From Paramarasmius palmivorus (lineage: Eukaryota; Basidiomycota; Agaricomycetes; Agaricales; Marasmiaceae): a stretch of 64,000 nucleotides of DNA. The DNA lies in contig JAYKXP010000188.1 of NCBI GenBank assembly GCA_037176845.1, positions 17,711-81,710 of the forward strand, given 5' to 3'. The translations under genes were made by a program, and so were the position numbers. Numbering within the stretch: the stretch's first letter is position 1; every line of letters starts with the position of its first letter. The notes beneath the pieces were generated by a model, which saw only the letters and a list, made by a program, of their open reading frames with translations, had not been told where the DNA came from and searched no databases. This document shows positions 41,897-54,761 of the stretch, in pieces.

Positions 41897-44800
41897 TCAA
41901 CCATCAACCTCAACATACTTCGACGTGCTCTTGGGTTGTACAGTGACCAAGGTACGACCATCTTCCGATTCAACAGGCTGAGGGGTCCTATTGGCCTGAG
42001 CGACAGACAATTTCTTCATTATCCTGGACGCCTGCTTCTTCAACCGGTCTTCCTCAGTCACTTTCACGTACTGCCACTGACCCAATACATTCTTCAGCTC
42101 GTAGTCGAACATCTCCAGAATGTCAAGGTGACTCTCCTGCTCATACGCCTGGATCAGGAATTGACGTGTCCGCGTGGTAGGCTTTCCACGCTTGAAGCCT
42201 TCGGAGATATCCAGAACTGGGGAGTAAATCTGCAGGATTTTCCACAAGTAAAATCCTTTAATGGCATTGATCATCGAGCACCCGCAATGGAAGAACCCGG
42301 ACAGCAACTCGCCACGAGACACCTTTCGAGTCGGGATCCCTGTAATACCATGGATTTGCAAATGGACCTCGTCCTCTTGTTCGCGTAACCTCAGGATCTC
42401 TGCTTTCTTCTTGGGATCGCGGACGCGCTCAAGCAGCTTCTCCAAGTCCTGTAGTTCCTCCTCGCTTGGTAAGCTGGTTTCGTCGGTATCGGTATACGCC
42501 GATTTAAATAACTTTTGCACCCATAGTGGAATCCGTTCTGCCTCGTCCGTCTTATCTCCGCTCTTGTCGTTGAAGTGGTGGGTTATACACCGTACCATCT
42601 TCTCGCGAGTGGTCAGGATCATCAACGTCAACTCTGGGCATATCTTACCGCACTCCACAAGGTTTTGGGCATTGGCACGGGCCCATTTGCGAAGAGGATA
42701 GGGGATGTATTGCGCGATAGGGTTGTTAGCGTTGGGGAGGAACTTGGTGTGGATTACTCTGTGCAGAGCGTCTGCAGGGTATTTTGTAAGCACACATATC
42801 GCTCTCCACCAATTCAAAGATTGCTTACCGCTCATCCTGGCATTCCAGGCTTCCAGTGCTAGAAGACAGATCAATAACAAGAATATCTTTTTGGAACCTC
42901 GACACTCACATTCATTATCCCGTTGTTTATACTTTCTATCTTCCACAGTCTCGACTTGCGGTGCAAACTCATCGTCATCATCATGGTCTCCTTGCGCGTC
43001 AAGGAACGCCTCTTCCAGTGCTCTATTTCGACGCTGTTTCCCTTCAAGGCAAACACCATTAGTTACTATTCAACGCGTAACAGAAATATCAGCACCAACC
43101 TTTGCCACTTCTTTTCTGCTTTCCGTTTGGCAGTCCCTCCTCCACCCCCTCTCGCGCACACCAACGGCTGAACATAGCGACCGAATCCAGGTTGATGTCA
43201 GCGCTTGACATCTCCGTGGTGTTCTCAGGGACTACCTGCATGTCCAAGCTAGCCTCGGAGGTCGCCCCAAGCTTCAAGTCCGGCTGTGAAACCTGCGGAA
43301 GTTCTTGTTTGGACTGCCCTTGCGCATGTGAGGTGGTCTCAGAGGTCTCCGAGGTCTCCCACATATTCATCTCCGACTTTGAATCCGGAAGCTGTTCAGC
43401 TTTGGGATGTTCATCGTGATATATGTTTCCGCTGAACGACTCATATCCCGATGGGAAATAAACGTTTCCGACCAAGATGCCTGGAACCGGTGTCATGAAC
43501 TGATTCATACCGTTGTGGTCGCCTGAAGCATTCGTCACCAGATCTTGTGGGTTGTCCCACCAGTCCATTGTCTCTGTAGACATGGCGTTAGCGCCATTCG
43601 TAGACTGAGAACCCCCGGCGCAAGTTCCAAGACTGCTCATTATGATGCCGCCAGTGTCCTGTCCTTGATGAGCCTCTGGTACGTCCAAATGCTGCATATT
43701 GAATGCGCTATACTGAGCATTGTCAATAGCTCCCATGTGACCAGGTATAGACGCCGGCGAGACGTCCAATTGGCCAAGATCCGAGGCAAGCAGTGCTATT
43801 TCAGATGGCCCTCCAGCACTCCCTTGGCCTGTAACTCCTAGGTCTGGAGTAGTCTGCGCTGCTGGCAAGTCTTCGGCAACACCGCCGAAAACTGTAATGG
43901 CCGGACTCTCCATGGGTAGATCAGTACCGACTTGGGCGCGCAGTTCAGCTCTCTCTCCGATATCCGTCTCGCCAATATCCATCTCTTGGGCTGAACCTCT
44001 TGGACCGCACTGGGAATGTGCATTGGAATTGCCACCAACCACTTGAGGAGGCATTGGTGCCGTCTGAGTAGACCCAGCTGCAGCGGTAGAATCCTCTATA
44101 GGTACCGCAGCTACGACTGGTGATGGCGGTTGATTGGATTGGGCATCGACCACTTGAGGGGGAGGCGCTACTGATCCGGAGGCCTTGTCGTGATCTCCAT
44201 CGATGATCTGTGACGTTTGGGCTTCATTGGATTTCATGGTGTCGTCCTTGGGAGGCATGTTGTGAATGATAGAGCTATCACTCCTCGTTTTGTCGGATTG
44301 CTCGACCACTTGGTTAGGGATTGACACTGTCTGAGCTGACGTTTCAGCGGTATCATCTCGTGAGCCCCGAGATGGAAGGATGTGCTGGGTTTCTGGTAGC
44401 GCTTTGTTAGGCGCCGGACCAGTCTCGATGAAGTTCCGTACTGTTTGCACGGGTAGACGATGCTGGAGTGTTGTTTGACCTCCAGCTGGCTTTTGGCCTC
44501 GCGCAGCTCGTTTTACTGGAGCTGGTACGCTACTCTGCCCCACCAGGACCTCACGTTGCTGTTGAACCCTGGTGGAGCGGCGTGTGCCTGACCTCGGCTC
44601 AAGTGTATCTGTGAAGATGTCAATGCTCATGACATGCCCTATGTGCTCAAAGTACACACCTGGGGCCTTTCCTTTCACCTTCTTCCTGCTTGGCCCAGGA
44701 ATGTCGGTTTCATTTGGAGTGACGTGGTCCATATCTTGGGCGGCCTTCCTCTTCTTGCCATCCAATACGGCATTTGTTACAGCAGCAGGTTCATTAGCCT

Positions 44801-45476
44801 CTGTGATATGCTATTTAGCTTTTAGATTGTAAACGATGATCTAAACACAAACCATTGTCGTTGTCTGGGAGTTCTGATAATTCAGATTCCGAAGCATCCA
44901 GATCAACAAACCCGTCGGGTACTCGCTTTTTGGGAGCTTTCGGCACGTTGATGTCTTCTTGACTGGCGGAGGTCTCTTCAACAGGTATATCTGGAGAGTG
45001 TGAGGTGAGAAGGGTGCTACGTCAAAGAACTGTACGCTAACACTTATTGTTTTCCACATCCATTAGTTCCTTCTTCCTTATCTGTTCTTTAGATTCAGCA
45101 ACCTTGAGCTCTGTAACTGCTTCCTCATGGCGCCGGCGAAGATCTCCTCTCTCCTGCTCCTCCTCCGGTGTACGCTTTCTTTTCCGGTCTAACTTCTTCA
45201 GCCGCGTGTTGAGCGAGTTTACCGTGCCTCGCAGCTTGTTTGCCTCCTTACGAGCATTATTCCATGCTTCATATACTCGTGCAAGAACTTTTTGCTCGAC
45301 TGGTGAGCTCAACTGACCGCGCCAAAAAAAAAAAAAAAACTGACTTTCTTTATACTCCTCTGCAGTCTGGTCTAGACGTGAGATACATGTAAGTAAAATT
45401 CAATTGAAAGAGTTTTTTGTTGCTCACATCGGTTTCTGACCGCTGTCGGAGGGGACTCAGACGTCGGGGTCGACAT
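41897..45476 (-). CDS. Large multi-exon protein with coiled coil, Pro/Ser-rich middle and conserved C-terminal domain
   Basis: Starts at 45476 (MSTPTSESPPTAVRNR). A strongly charged coiled coil near 45310-45050 comes next (RKEANKLRGTVNSLNTRLKK). An acidic exon and a long Gln/Ser/Pro-rich, low-complexity region (44765-43100) follow, with a basic PGPSRKKVKGK motif. The C-terminal exons (about 43040-41897) form a folded helical domain: NWWRAICVLTKYPADALHRV, HFNDKSGDKTDE, RVSRGELLSGFFHCGC. The coiled coil plus long disordered region suggest a nuclear scaffold or regulator, but no family is recognised. Exon joins near 45320 (next to a 16-A run) are uncertain. It is divergent from the gene starting at 45866. 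Confidence 0.6.
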
Positions 45477-45865
45477 CGAGGATGAGTGATAAGAGTGATG
45501 TCCCAACCTTAGCGCTATGGTTCCGGAACCCGCGTGGTTCCTATTTGATACTGAACCAGCAACTTCATACCGAAGAAATTGTGTTCTCAACATAAAAATA
45601 CACTTCTTGCAACCGTCACTTTCGATCCCTTTGTCTATTTTAACTTTTTATCTCGAATTTATTGGTGACGAACCTCCCCTCTGGTGACGAACCTTCAAGC
45701 TTCAGCGCTCGCTGGTCCGGCTGTATAAACAAAGGCACATGATCATTGATCACGACCGAGGTCTCTGGACTGAAGGACTGGAGTCTCAGCGTGCCTCTTG
45801 CCTCTTGTTGATTCTTGCCCTCGCCTCCTGTTGGCCCGCGTCATTCACAAGTATAACAGTCTTGC

Positions 45866-47111
45866 TATGGGTGCGTCTCCATCTCTTCTCCTCTTGTCCA
45901 CTACCCCTCATCTCAGTCGCCTAGTTGGGTTGAAATCAGAGCCGTCGACCAGCAAAGCCCCGGCGTATGCTGACTCAAACACAAAAAAGGAGACCAAGGA
46001 GACACCATCACCATCGAAAGGGCCTCCGTCTGGAGAAGACGATGAATATGATGAATACAATTTATCGCAAGAGGTGACGCAGGGTGAGTAAAAAAAAAAG
46101 TGCTACAACAACGCTAATTATACTCTAGCTATGATCGATGCGTGTGAGCAGGTCGAGAAGGATTATAATGCATATCAAGCAGCGAAGCGTCAGGTTCCTC
46201 TTAGTCGGGCTCAACTGTCCAAAGTCATAGGTATGTTGTATGGATTACCCTTTTTTTTCTTTTTCTCTAACGGTCGCGGCTGTCAGAGGCCTTCGACAAG
46301 CTGTGGGATAAGGAACAAGGATCTTCACTACCTAGTACCAGCCAGGTTCCTCACTCCCGACGTTCCGCTCAACCAGAATCCCCGACAACGCCTTCACCAT
46401 CATCACCACTTCGAGCCCGCACGCCTGTATCAACGTCGCCAGTTCAAGCTCGTGCATCTGCTCCCTCTACTCCGACAAAGACACCGTTACGAGGCTCTCA
46501 ACCACCACCTGAGACCCCAATCAATCAGTACCAGCCGTTCACTACTGGAACTCCCGGCACTACTGTTCGTCTCGCTGATTTTCGGCCTGTGCTTTCATCG
46601 CCCACACCTAAACGCTGTTATGTGGTATACGTAGGGGTTGATGGTGCCAACGGTGTATATGAAACCTTGTCAGTTTCCCTTTCCTCCTTGCATGGCAGTC
46701 TCTAAATCAATTTCACAGAGACGAAGCTTATGCAGTGTCCGGCGGAAAAGCAAATAAACAGGCCCTTATCAAGCGCTTCAACGACGCGGCACTGGGCATT
46801 CAATGTTACGATGACTGTGTCAGCTACGACTTGCTCAAATTGTTAGCTGTGCCCTGGGAAGCCGGTGAATATTTTGTCGTCCTTGTGGGTGTTGTACCCG
46901 GCGTATACAATGGAAGGTCCGTCGTTCTACCTTCTCATTCACTGATTTATCACTGACAATGCTACTCAGAGGTCAATTGATGAAGTGTGGGCTCAGGTGG
47001 AGAGGCGGAGAAGTAGTCAGAGTCTTGGGAACTGAAGCGGAAGCAAAGGCTTATTTTGAGCATCATGATCGAGCTGGTCAAACCTCTACCCTTCCGAGCT
47101 TCATTCCGTGA
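45866..47111 (+). CDS. Protein with two viroplasmin/RNase H1-N-like domains
   Basis: ATGG at 45866 splices to 45928 to give MVGLKSEPSTSK. Further exons give a helical IDACEQVEKDYNAYQAAKRQV segment, a Ser/Pro/Thr-rich linker (46290-46580), then two domains. The first reads KRCYVVYVGVDGANGVYET...DEAYAVSGGKANKQALIKRF. The second reads YFVVLVGVVPGVYNGR...LRWRGGEVVRVLGTEAEAKAYF. Each shows the strand-turn-Tyr-helix order of the hybrid-binding fold, and the second keeps the PG-V-Y turn. Ends at 47111. The DYNAYQ helix is shared with the split gene at 1514, suggesting that gene was of the same type. Confidence 0.6.
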
Positions 47112-47431
47112 GGGGTCGACAAAGAGAATACCAATACAGTTCAAACGATTATGTATTCAAAGAATGTCTGTTGCTACGCGCTCGAAATATACCTAGACTC
47201 TCTTTAGGAAGAAAGATACAGATGAACAAAGACCGTCGTATTAGATATAAAACACGCCGTGTCGTCTATTCATTTGGGAAAGACATTGCTACTACCGAGA
47301 TCTATATACTGACGTTATTTGGTGCGAAATGAAAAGGTTAGGAAAATGCATCCTGAGAGTGGTTCTGTCGAGCTAAGGTGCTATAGGTAGGTGCCGCGTC
47401 TTAACTCATACCCAGTGCTTTCCTCACCGAT

Positions 47432-48278
47432 ATGCCTCGTCCCCTAAAACACAAGACCAAGAAGGATCAAGTGAAGGCCAATCGTGAAAAGGTGGCTAGA
47501 CATTATACAAGGTATGATATATTCAGTCCTATGCTAATCATTCACTAAGACACCTCAAGAAATCGGGAGCGTATTCTTGCAAAGAAGAAGGAGGCTCGCA
47601 CTCGGGGGCTCGCGGAAGCACAACAGCAACAAAAGAAGGAAGAGTAAGTGAGCCAGCATTTTCAATAACTCTGGTATATTGATTGTGAGTGAATATAAAC
47701 CCTTAGAATCGAGATGCGGAAACGTCGAAAGACTTCCCACTGGCAAGACCTGCAACAGGATATGAAGATGCACCATGATACGAAGTAATTCTCGATTGCT
47801 TCGCATATCAGATAGTTCTGACTCGCCGTAAAACAGAGATCCTCTCGACCATATTCGCGTGCTCTTCCGTGGACTGGAGAGGCATACAAATCGCTCTCCC
47901 AGCACATACATCGAAAACACCTGTCGCCACTACCTTCAATTCAAACAGAGCACCGCAACGAACCTGACTTTTCAGTGCCCCATTCGAAATGCTCATATCG
48001 TCATGTCTAATCTTCTACGCGGCACACAGCTGTTCTCGGAACGCTTACTGAGGGAATATGGTTGCACAGAGTACTTCAAACGGGCTGAGTCATTTGCTCG
48101 ACGGTTGCGGTTGATTATCTATTGCATTGACGACATTGAAAGCTATCTACTGGATGAAGATGCCGATTTGAGTAAGGCATACGAGAAGAATGAGTTGAAA
48201 GTTCAGGATCTTCGGGTGAAGAAGTGGGTTGATGGCGAAGAGGACGTTCCCGAGGTTCTACCCGACTGGTTAGGATGA
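47432..48278 (+). CDS. Basic-N-terminus gene, paralogue of 22908-23728
   Basis: Five exons read MPRPLKHKTKKDQVKANREKV, then RNRERILAKKKEARTR and a Gln-rich stretch, then RKRRKTSHW. The C-terminal exon (from about 47838) carries helical blocks and the end motif LDEDADLSKAY...VKKWVDGEEDVPEVLP. The basic block with Asn-Arg-Glu-Arg spacing suggests DNA binding of bZIP character, although no clear leucine zipper follows. Paralogy with the minus-strand gene by the broken TET/JBP gene rests on both ends matching. Function is unknown. Confidence 0.6.
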
Positions 48279-48435
48279 TCAACAATTTGTATCGCTGTCA
48301 TCATGTATCTATTCTATCTCATTCGTTGCGAATAAAGGTAGATTTAGACTAAGGAAGTAGAGAGCATTTCCGAGAGTCGCCGCTTCCAGACCAGGTGTGA
48401 CAACCGTGTGACACTCACTTTCAGGACTTTCTCTC

Positions 48436-49325
48436 ATGGCCAGAACGGTAGCAGAACGCAAAGCAGTGAACAGAGTATCGGCAGCAAATTATAGGAAGAA
48501 GTAAGTATTGAAATTACTCTCGTAACTCGAAGGATCGATGATACAACTCGCAGAAACCTGGAGCTCACTCGGCAGAGTGCCAGAGAGAGAATGCGCCAAA
48601 GGCGAACCCTCAAACGGTGCGTGTAATGTTTTCCTGTCTGTCTGTCTGTTCACTCACCATCTCTTAGGAATGAAAAGGATAAATATGGCTGGTTTGATGA
48701 CAATGGCATAAGACAGTGTGTTATATGTTTTCTGTCTACGACACACCACTCATCATTCGTCAGGGAATGCCAACAAGGACAAATCAGCAACGATACTATA
48801 AACCCATCTTACCCGCCTCGACATCGTAGGCATGCTGACGACGATCAGCAGGACGACCAGCTACAACATGCCCCGTATAGCTCTGAAAAGCAGAAGCCTC
48901 TCCCGGAGTACGTCGTCATACCTGCCTGTACTGGTATTGGTATGCTTACAAATGAACACACCAGACCTCAAGGACTTTGGGAAGAGTTTTTCTCGTCAAT
49001 TCACAATGCGTCCAGAGCCTTTCGCATGCTCGCGAAATTCAGCACGCAGTTCGGAGATTCTGTTTTCTTAAACATGCCATCTACTCTAGGGGAACCTCAA
49101 GAGACATACAGCGACCGCTTTCATGATCGCTTTCGGGATGTGGTCAAATTAGTACTCTCAGAAGAGTATGAAAAGAGTAGTTGTATGACCAGTGCGCCTC
49201 ACGAAGGTGATCTTGCAGGATTGGGACGGGTGATGGGCCATGAAATGCGATCCTGTTATGTTGACAGTAATTATAAAATTTCGGCCTCACACCAATCCTG
49301 TACCCCTTGTTCACATACAGCCTAG
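48436..49325 (+). CDS. Second basic-N-terminus gene
   Basis: Starts MARTVAERKAVNRVSAANYRK and continues across an intron with KNLELTRQSARERMRQRRTLK, a basic region that resembles a bZIP basic half. The following exons (to 49325) contain an acidic linker, a VIPACTGIGMLTNEHTRPQG segment and a helical domain with Cys residues near the end. It lies 157 bp after the similar gene at 47432-48278, so this may be a tandem family. Some middle splice sites (48660-48900) are uncertain. Confidence 0.45.
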
Positions 49326-49479
49326 ATATTCTCAATGCACTGACTTAAAAATTCATGTGACAAAACACCGATTTCGTACAACCGAAAGATTGTCAAGTGA
49401 CAAATGCCAAGGGAATTACCATCTTTCTACTCGTAGTCATCCAAAACGTAGATACGAATCAAAGTACAGTCAACAATGT

Positions 49480-51144
49480 TTAAGGAATATTGGATGTCGG
49501 GAAGCTAGTATTAGGTACGAGCCCATCTAACATACTGAGAAAGTTAGCATGCCCGGCTTCCTGCAGAGCACGTCTAACACCTTCCAGTACTTGCTGTTGT
49601 TGTTGTTGCTTCTCTGAGAGAGCATCGAGGTCGGCTTGAGCATTGGCTGCAGCTGTCCTAGCCTCCTCTGCCTCCCGGCGTGCCTTGGCAGCTTGATATT
49701 CGGCAGATGCTACGTCGCGACGTCGAGCAGCCACAACTGACGCATAAATATCTTCCGTGAAGTCGTAAAGCTGGTCTAAGCTTTGTGGTGCCTCATCGCG
49801 AAACGATTTCGAGACGTAGTTGACGAAACCATGTCGCGCACTGGGCAGTTGACTTGTGATCATCAAATAGGCACCTGTTTCATCACAGAGTTCCTCGCAC
49901 TAGATTGATATGGGTTAATAGAATGAAAACGGCTTATCAATTGAGCATACCCGGTTCACAATGCCTGCAAGCTTTTCATCGAAACGTTTTTGAACGGATC
50001 CTTTGACGAGAGGCTGTTTGCGAGGGCGAGCACGGGGTATCTCTGCCAGAGTACGTCAGTGTAATGCCAAGATAAGGCTGTCGGGACGCACTCCATGTTT
50101 CTGATCCTTTAAAGACACCGTGGACAAAGCCATAAACAGCATTTGAACGCGACGCCCAAATACGCTGTGGGGGTAGTGATCCGGCAGACGAGCTTGGAGT
50201 GGCGCTGTTTGATGAGGGAGTAGCTAGAGTCTCAGCCGGCGTCATTCCCCTTGGCACAGATATTGAATGGCCATCCATTGTAAATAGGCGACGTGGATGC
50301 CGAGGTGTGAAGGGAGAAGAGCCTCGACTTTCAATGACCTGAGCAAGCGGAGACGTGGTTGCGGTACTAGGAAATCCAACACGGAAAAACTCTGTATTAC
50401 ATCATCAGTATCTGACTATCAAGACAGATGTCGAACGTACCAGCGGTTGAAGAGTTATTGCTGGTGACAGAACTGAGGCTTGCAGAATCGAGAGTAGCCG
50501 CCCTTGGAGGGGTGGCAATTGCATTTTCTAGTAAGGGGTCAAGTACGAATGTCGACGTTGTAGCAGGTCCATTATGGGATGCAGGTTGACTTGAAGGGGG
50601 TGCCTGGGAGCCTGGATGGTCTGAGTTGAGAAGTGCCGCACGAAAAAAAAATTCTCAACGTACCGGGGTGGATATCTTCTTGGTTGGTGCTTGCCGGTGC
50701 GGTGAATGGTTCTTGCGAATCAGGTCCTGTGTTGTCGAGAACGGGAACGGCCACCAAATTGGCATGAGAAACTGACTCCGGGACGTCTCCTGAATGTGTC
50801 TGTACAAATCCGTATTAATAAGAATGATGATTTATGTGTTTTTCTTGAAAAAAAAAGCGTACTGGTTCAAGTTGAGGCTGCAAGTTCAGAGTAGACTCCT
50901 TCTGTAACTGCACAGTAAGTAGTGAAGAAATGGAAAATATAACCATTGCAACGAATACCTGTGTCTTCTGGCGTTGCTTGCGAGCAGAAGCACTGTGAAG
51001 AGGACAGTCTTTTTGCAGAGTTTTACCTCCGCACCTTTGACAAAGACGTGGGCCTCGTTGCTTCTTTGACTGCTGCGCATGAAGCTTGCGAGGAGAGGGG
51101 TGAGACTTTCGAGGAGACCGCCGATGTGTAGGGGAAGACACCAT
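49480..51144 (-). CDS. Zinc-knuckle and coiled-coil protein divergent from the KDZ transposase
   Basis: Starts at 51144 (MVSSPTHRRSPRKSHPSPRK), basic, followed by a CQRCGGKTLQKDCPLHS cluster that could bind zinc. Several small Ser/Pro-rich exons lead to a conserved-looking RIWASRSNAVYGFVHGVF segment near 50150. The last exon (49866-49480) encodes RHGFVNYVSKSFRDEAPQSL and a long Ala/Glu/Gln coiled coil with a run of seven Gln. Its ATG is only 70 bp from the likely start of the KDZ gene at 51215, so they probably share a promoter. It may be a partner gene of that transposon; this is inferred from position only. Confidence 0.55.
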
Positions 51145-51214
51145 GATGGTAGGAGAGAAACGGGACTGGCAAGCACCAACTCTTATATGTGGTGTGATTA
51201 GTCAGCATGTTGCG

Positions 51215-54200
51215 AGAATGCTACCCCCACTCCCGGAAACTAACAGCCCCCCCAGGCGGCGGGGATTACCAGCTCTACAGTCTGCGGAACCAAAGAAACC
51301 TTTCAACTATCCTGGGCATCATTTGCGAGATCAGGAGAGACGGCGGAGTCCAAAAAAGAGAGTGACGACACACAAACGGAATGCAGCAGAACACGGCAGC
51401 AGAACGAGAAAACGCCAGAAGGGCTCTGAACCGAATTTTTCAATGGTCGAGAAAGGAAGCGAGGAGCCTTTGTCGATGGACTACGAGGACACGTCTACTC
51501 ACTTCACCGATGATGCAGAATCACCACCAGCCAGACCGGAACTCGACAGAGACTTTGAATCGTACATCAGACTGGTCGAGTCACGATGTGTAGGATTTAT
51601 CAGGATAAGTCAAGCAGTGTATGTGGTACAAGGATGGAATGTGAAGGAACGGATGGCTACGGTGTGTGTCGCTCTATGATGGATATAATGAAGGGTGTCG
51701 AACTGGAGACAGGACCATTGGTATCATATGCAGGTCCAGCACACTGGAGACGACATCAGCCTGGCTTGCATGTGCCCTCAGGGAGGCTTTGCTGACAAGC
51801 CCTGTGTGCATACACAATTTTATATGGAATTCCGGGACGAAAGGTTTCGGGAAGACGAAGATCTACCATTCAGGGGTGAGTATCATATAATTTGAGAAGT
51901 AATGGTACTGACAATAGTCAAAGAGGGTAAAACAGTCGTGTTTTGGCGGGAACGAATTGGTTTTGAGGAGGAGTTGTGGCTGACACGATTCTCTGTTCGC
52001 GGCCATTCAGAGGCATTGACGAGTCGAGCAGTCGTGACCTACGAAGGGCTGGATGATGGCTTCGGCAGCTGGCATTGCTCGAAGGACAAGAATACGCCAT
52101 GCTCTCACATCCCAACTGCACGCAAGTTCTTCGGTCAAATCTTCGGGCAGGAACACGAAACAAACGACAGCAACTCGGCTCCTAATTCTGAGAACAGTCG
52201 AGAGGTAGATGACGAGGATTATGTCGGTAGGTGTTCATCGTCATTGTCCAAGGTTGTAGATCTGACGCTATATGTTAGTGGATGATGGCGCGGGGCTAGA
52301 GCCAGCAATATCTCACCTGCCAATCATGCCTCTGCCATGGGCAATGTTGTCCACAGACATCGCTCACTACATCCGGCCACCTGTCGAGATGAACTATCCT
52401 GTGGTAATCGCCATAGCAGGTCGAATATGTGGAAGTTTGTGTCGACACGAAGCCGTATACGATCCCACGCGTGCGGTGACAGTCAAGGAGTGCACAATAT
52501 ACACTCTCACTGGCACCAGAACTACGAAGATCGAACTCCAACAATGTGCAAACTGCCCTTCACGGCGACATTGCTACATTGGTCCCGATACCAGAGATCT
52601 TGGACTGTTCAACTTCAACAATTCAGTCCTGTTTGCGCACGAACTTCTGGACGAATACACGAGCCGATACACAAGTAGTGTTACCCCGTTTTCGGCCTTC
52701 ATCCAAGCAATGAGCAGGGTGTATGAATGTCGAGGGAACCGCTTTGTGAAGGAGGATTTGTTTCGCTCTGTCTGGTTTGCATATGCAAGCGTGCAAGACC
52801 TGCGTGGGGATATGTTCTGTAACCGGTGTGGTAGTACACCAGAGAACGTGATATGGGATGGGATGACTCTTTCCTTCAGCAAAAAACATCTTAACAACAT
52901 GATGAAGCCACCGACAGTCGAGACGGAGGACTCTACTGTTAGACTCCGGAAGTATCGCAAGGAAATTGCGTGGATGCCTATGAAATCAAAAGAGCTAGCA
53001 TCATTTAGAAGACGGGTGCTGGCTTGGCTGCGCAAGGGGAAGAAGGCTCAGACACAGCAGGATGAGGATGAAAGCGAAGAGGAACATCCCATAGCACCAG
53101 CAGGTAACTATTACGGTGAATTGCTGTCAATTGCAGCAACGTTCACAAAAGTGACACCGAGCTTGGGGACTATGTTCCTTCGAGTTTTCGGCACCGAATT
53201 GAGTAGTACCGGGGCTTTGGACAAGTCGTTACGGAAATGGTATTCCGTGTTCTTTGAACAGGTGCGTCACAACAAGGTAGAGCTAGTAGTAGTGCTGATA
53301 TCGGTTCCTGGTGCGTAGCTGGTGGCAGAGGAACCTGCCGTGCAGATGGTCAATGAGGCGGCAATGGAAAATCTGAATGCTTTCATAGAACACCCATCGC
53401 GTAGGAATGCATCTGCATTGGTGGATATCCCGGCACTGATGAGGATTGCGGAGAAGGAGCTGCAGAGGAGCGAACGTTGTCCAAGTGATCTGCTGGATGT
53501 TTGCCGGTGGATGCATACCCGTTTGAGCACGGTGCTATGTGAGCTGAAGAGCGGGGACCTTCCGCTGCTTCCGCTGCTTCAGCGTCAGCACGGTGACGCA
53601 AATGAGTGGAAAATGGTGAGTACTGCCAAAAACTGAGGATTGCAGCATTGACTCTGGCGCAGACAGGCACATGCTACGGTATGCAACAGATACGAGCCAG
53701 GCCTTCATATCCATCACTCAAAGGAGATGGCGCTCCGGACAAAGGAGATAAGCGCGGCGATAAATGTTCCAAGTACTATTCGACGTATGGTGAACGGCGG
53801 CTGACAGGGGGTATCATGTGCGCCTGGTGCACCCATAGCATCTGCTATGGGTTCCATTGTATACCCAAAGGAGAGGGCAGAAACGATGTGTTTTCTGCTA
53901 TGGTAACGAGATGGCCACAAGCACCGAGGCGGGTGATATATGACTTTGCTTGCGCTCTGGGCCCATATTGTATGACCAGAGAACCGGAGTTCTTTGGAAG
54001 GACGCAGTTCCTTGTGGATGGATTTCATGCAAAGGGCCACTCAAAGTGTTCCTCAGCATCATTCCTTTCCACGTATACTGAAGTCAACGCCAATCTCTCT
54101 CGTCTCAATTCGAGCGCAGCGGAGTGTGGAAACAGTGGATTGGGGCGGATAAGGAAGGCCGTGAGCTATATGAGGCAAAACCGTGCAATTTTGTACACGA

Positions 54201-54253
54201 AGGTATTCTTGTCGATATGGAATAGGTTGCGAATGCGAATGCAGACACGGTGA
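51215..54253 (+). CDS. KDZ-type transposase with CxC5/CxC6-like cysteine clusters
   Basis: Exons 51215-51661, 51734-51875, 51917-52225, about 52280-53261, 53320-53615 and 53665-54253 join in frame. After a basic N-terminus comes a CMCPQG...CVHTQF cluster, the FWRERIG...RFSVRG block, and WHCSKDKNTPCSHI. The large exon carries CANCPSRRHCYIG, LFNFNNSVLFAHELLDEYT and MFCNRCGSTPENVIWDG. The catalytic part reads LTGGIMCAWCTHSICYGFH, then VIYDFACALGPYC (Asp) and SSAAECGNSG (Glu). These match the CxC5/CxC6-associated KDZ transposase layout. No stop or frameshift is seen once introns are placed, so this copy may be intact, unlike the one at 13790. Confidence 0.8.
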
Positions 54254-54761
54254 TCGAGCAACGAAGGTGACCGAACAAGGCTCCCGGATGACAAACATAG
54301 CAGATAGGAATATGGTGTCGGAGCTGATGGCATCCCAAGAAGCAGCTAGCACTTGCAGGTGATGCGCCCTTGCGGAACATGCGCCCGAGTAGGATACACA
54401 AGCACCCATGTATAAGGATTCCGGGTATGATATCTGCCCGGGGACATCATTAGAAGATGATAATGTGCGATTGAATCGTATCACGCACATTACATAGTTG
54501 CGACGAATGATATCGAAAATAATACGACGGTACTGGTAGCAACGCCGATCCAGTAGCAGGGGAATAGTGCATAGGCACCAGTCAATACTCGAATATCACG
54601 GAGGTTCGGTATTTGAATGTTGAACCTGGAAACAGCAGGATTAGAAAACATTGAAAAGCAATGTCTTGAGAAGTACTCACAAGACGTAAAATTTGAATAG
54701 GTGATACGGTAGATGGATAGTACACAGATTTTCGACGAGCGGGAGAGCACCCAGTAGTGCC
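54254..54761. other. Stretch without a supported gene
   Basis: 3' flank of the KDZ transposase. Short open frames on the minus strand only; no family recognised. It leads into the hairpin array. Confidence 0.4.

Noticed and set aside
51662..51733. Apparent stop or GT-slippage frameshift in the second KDZ transposase (CVAL-stop, then SLYDG in another frame).
   Set aside because: A 72-nt GTGTGT...ATGCAG intron removes it and joins KERMAT to VQHTGDDISLACMC, restoring the CxC cluster in frame.
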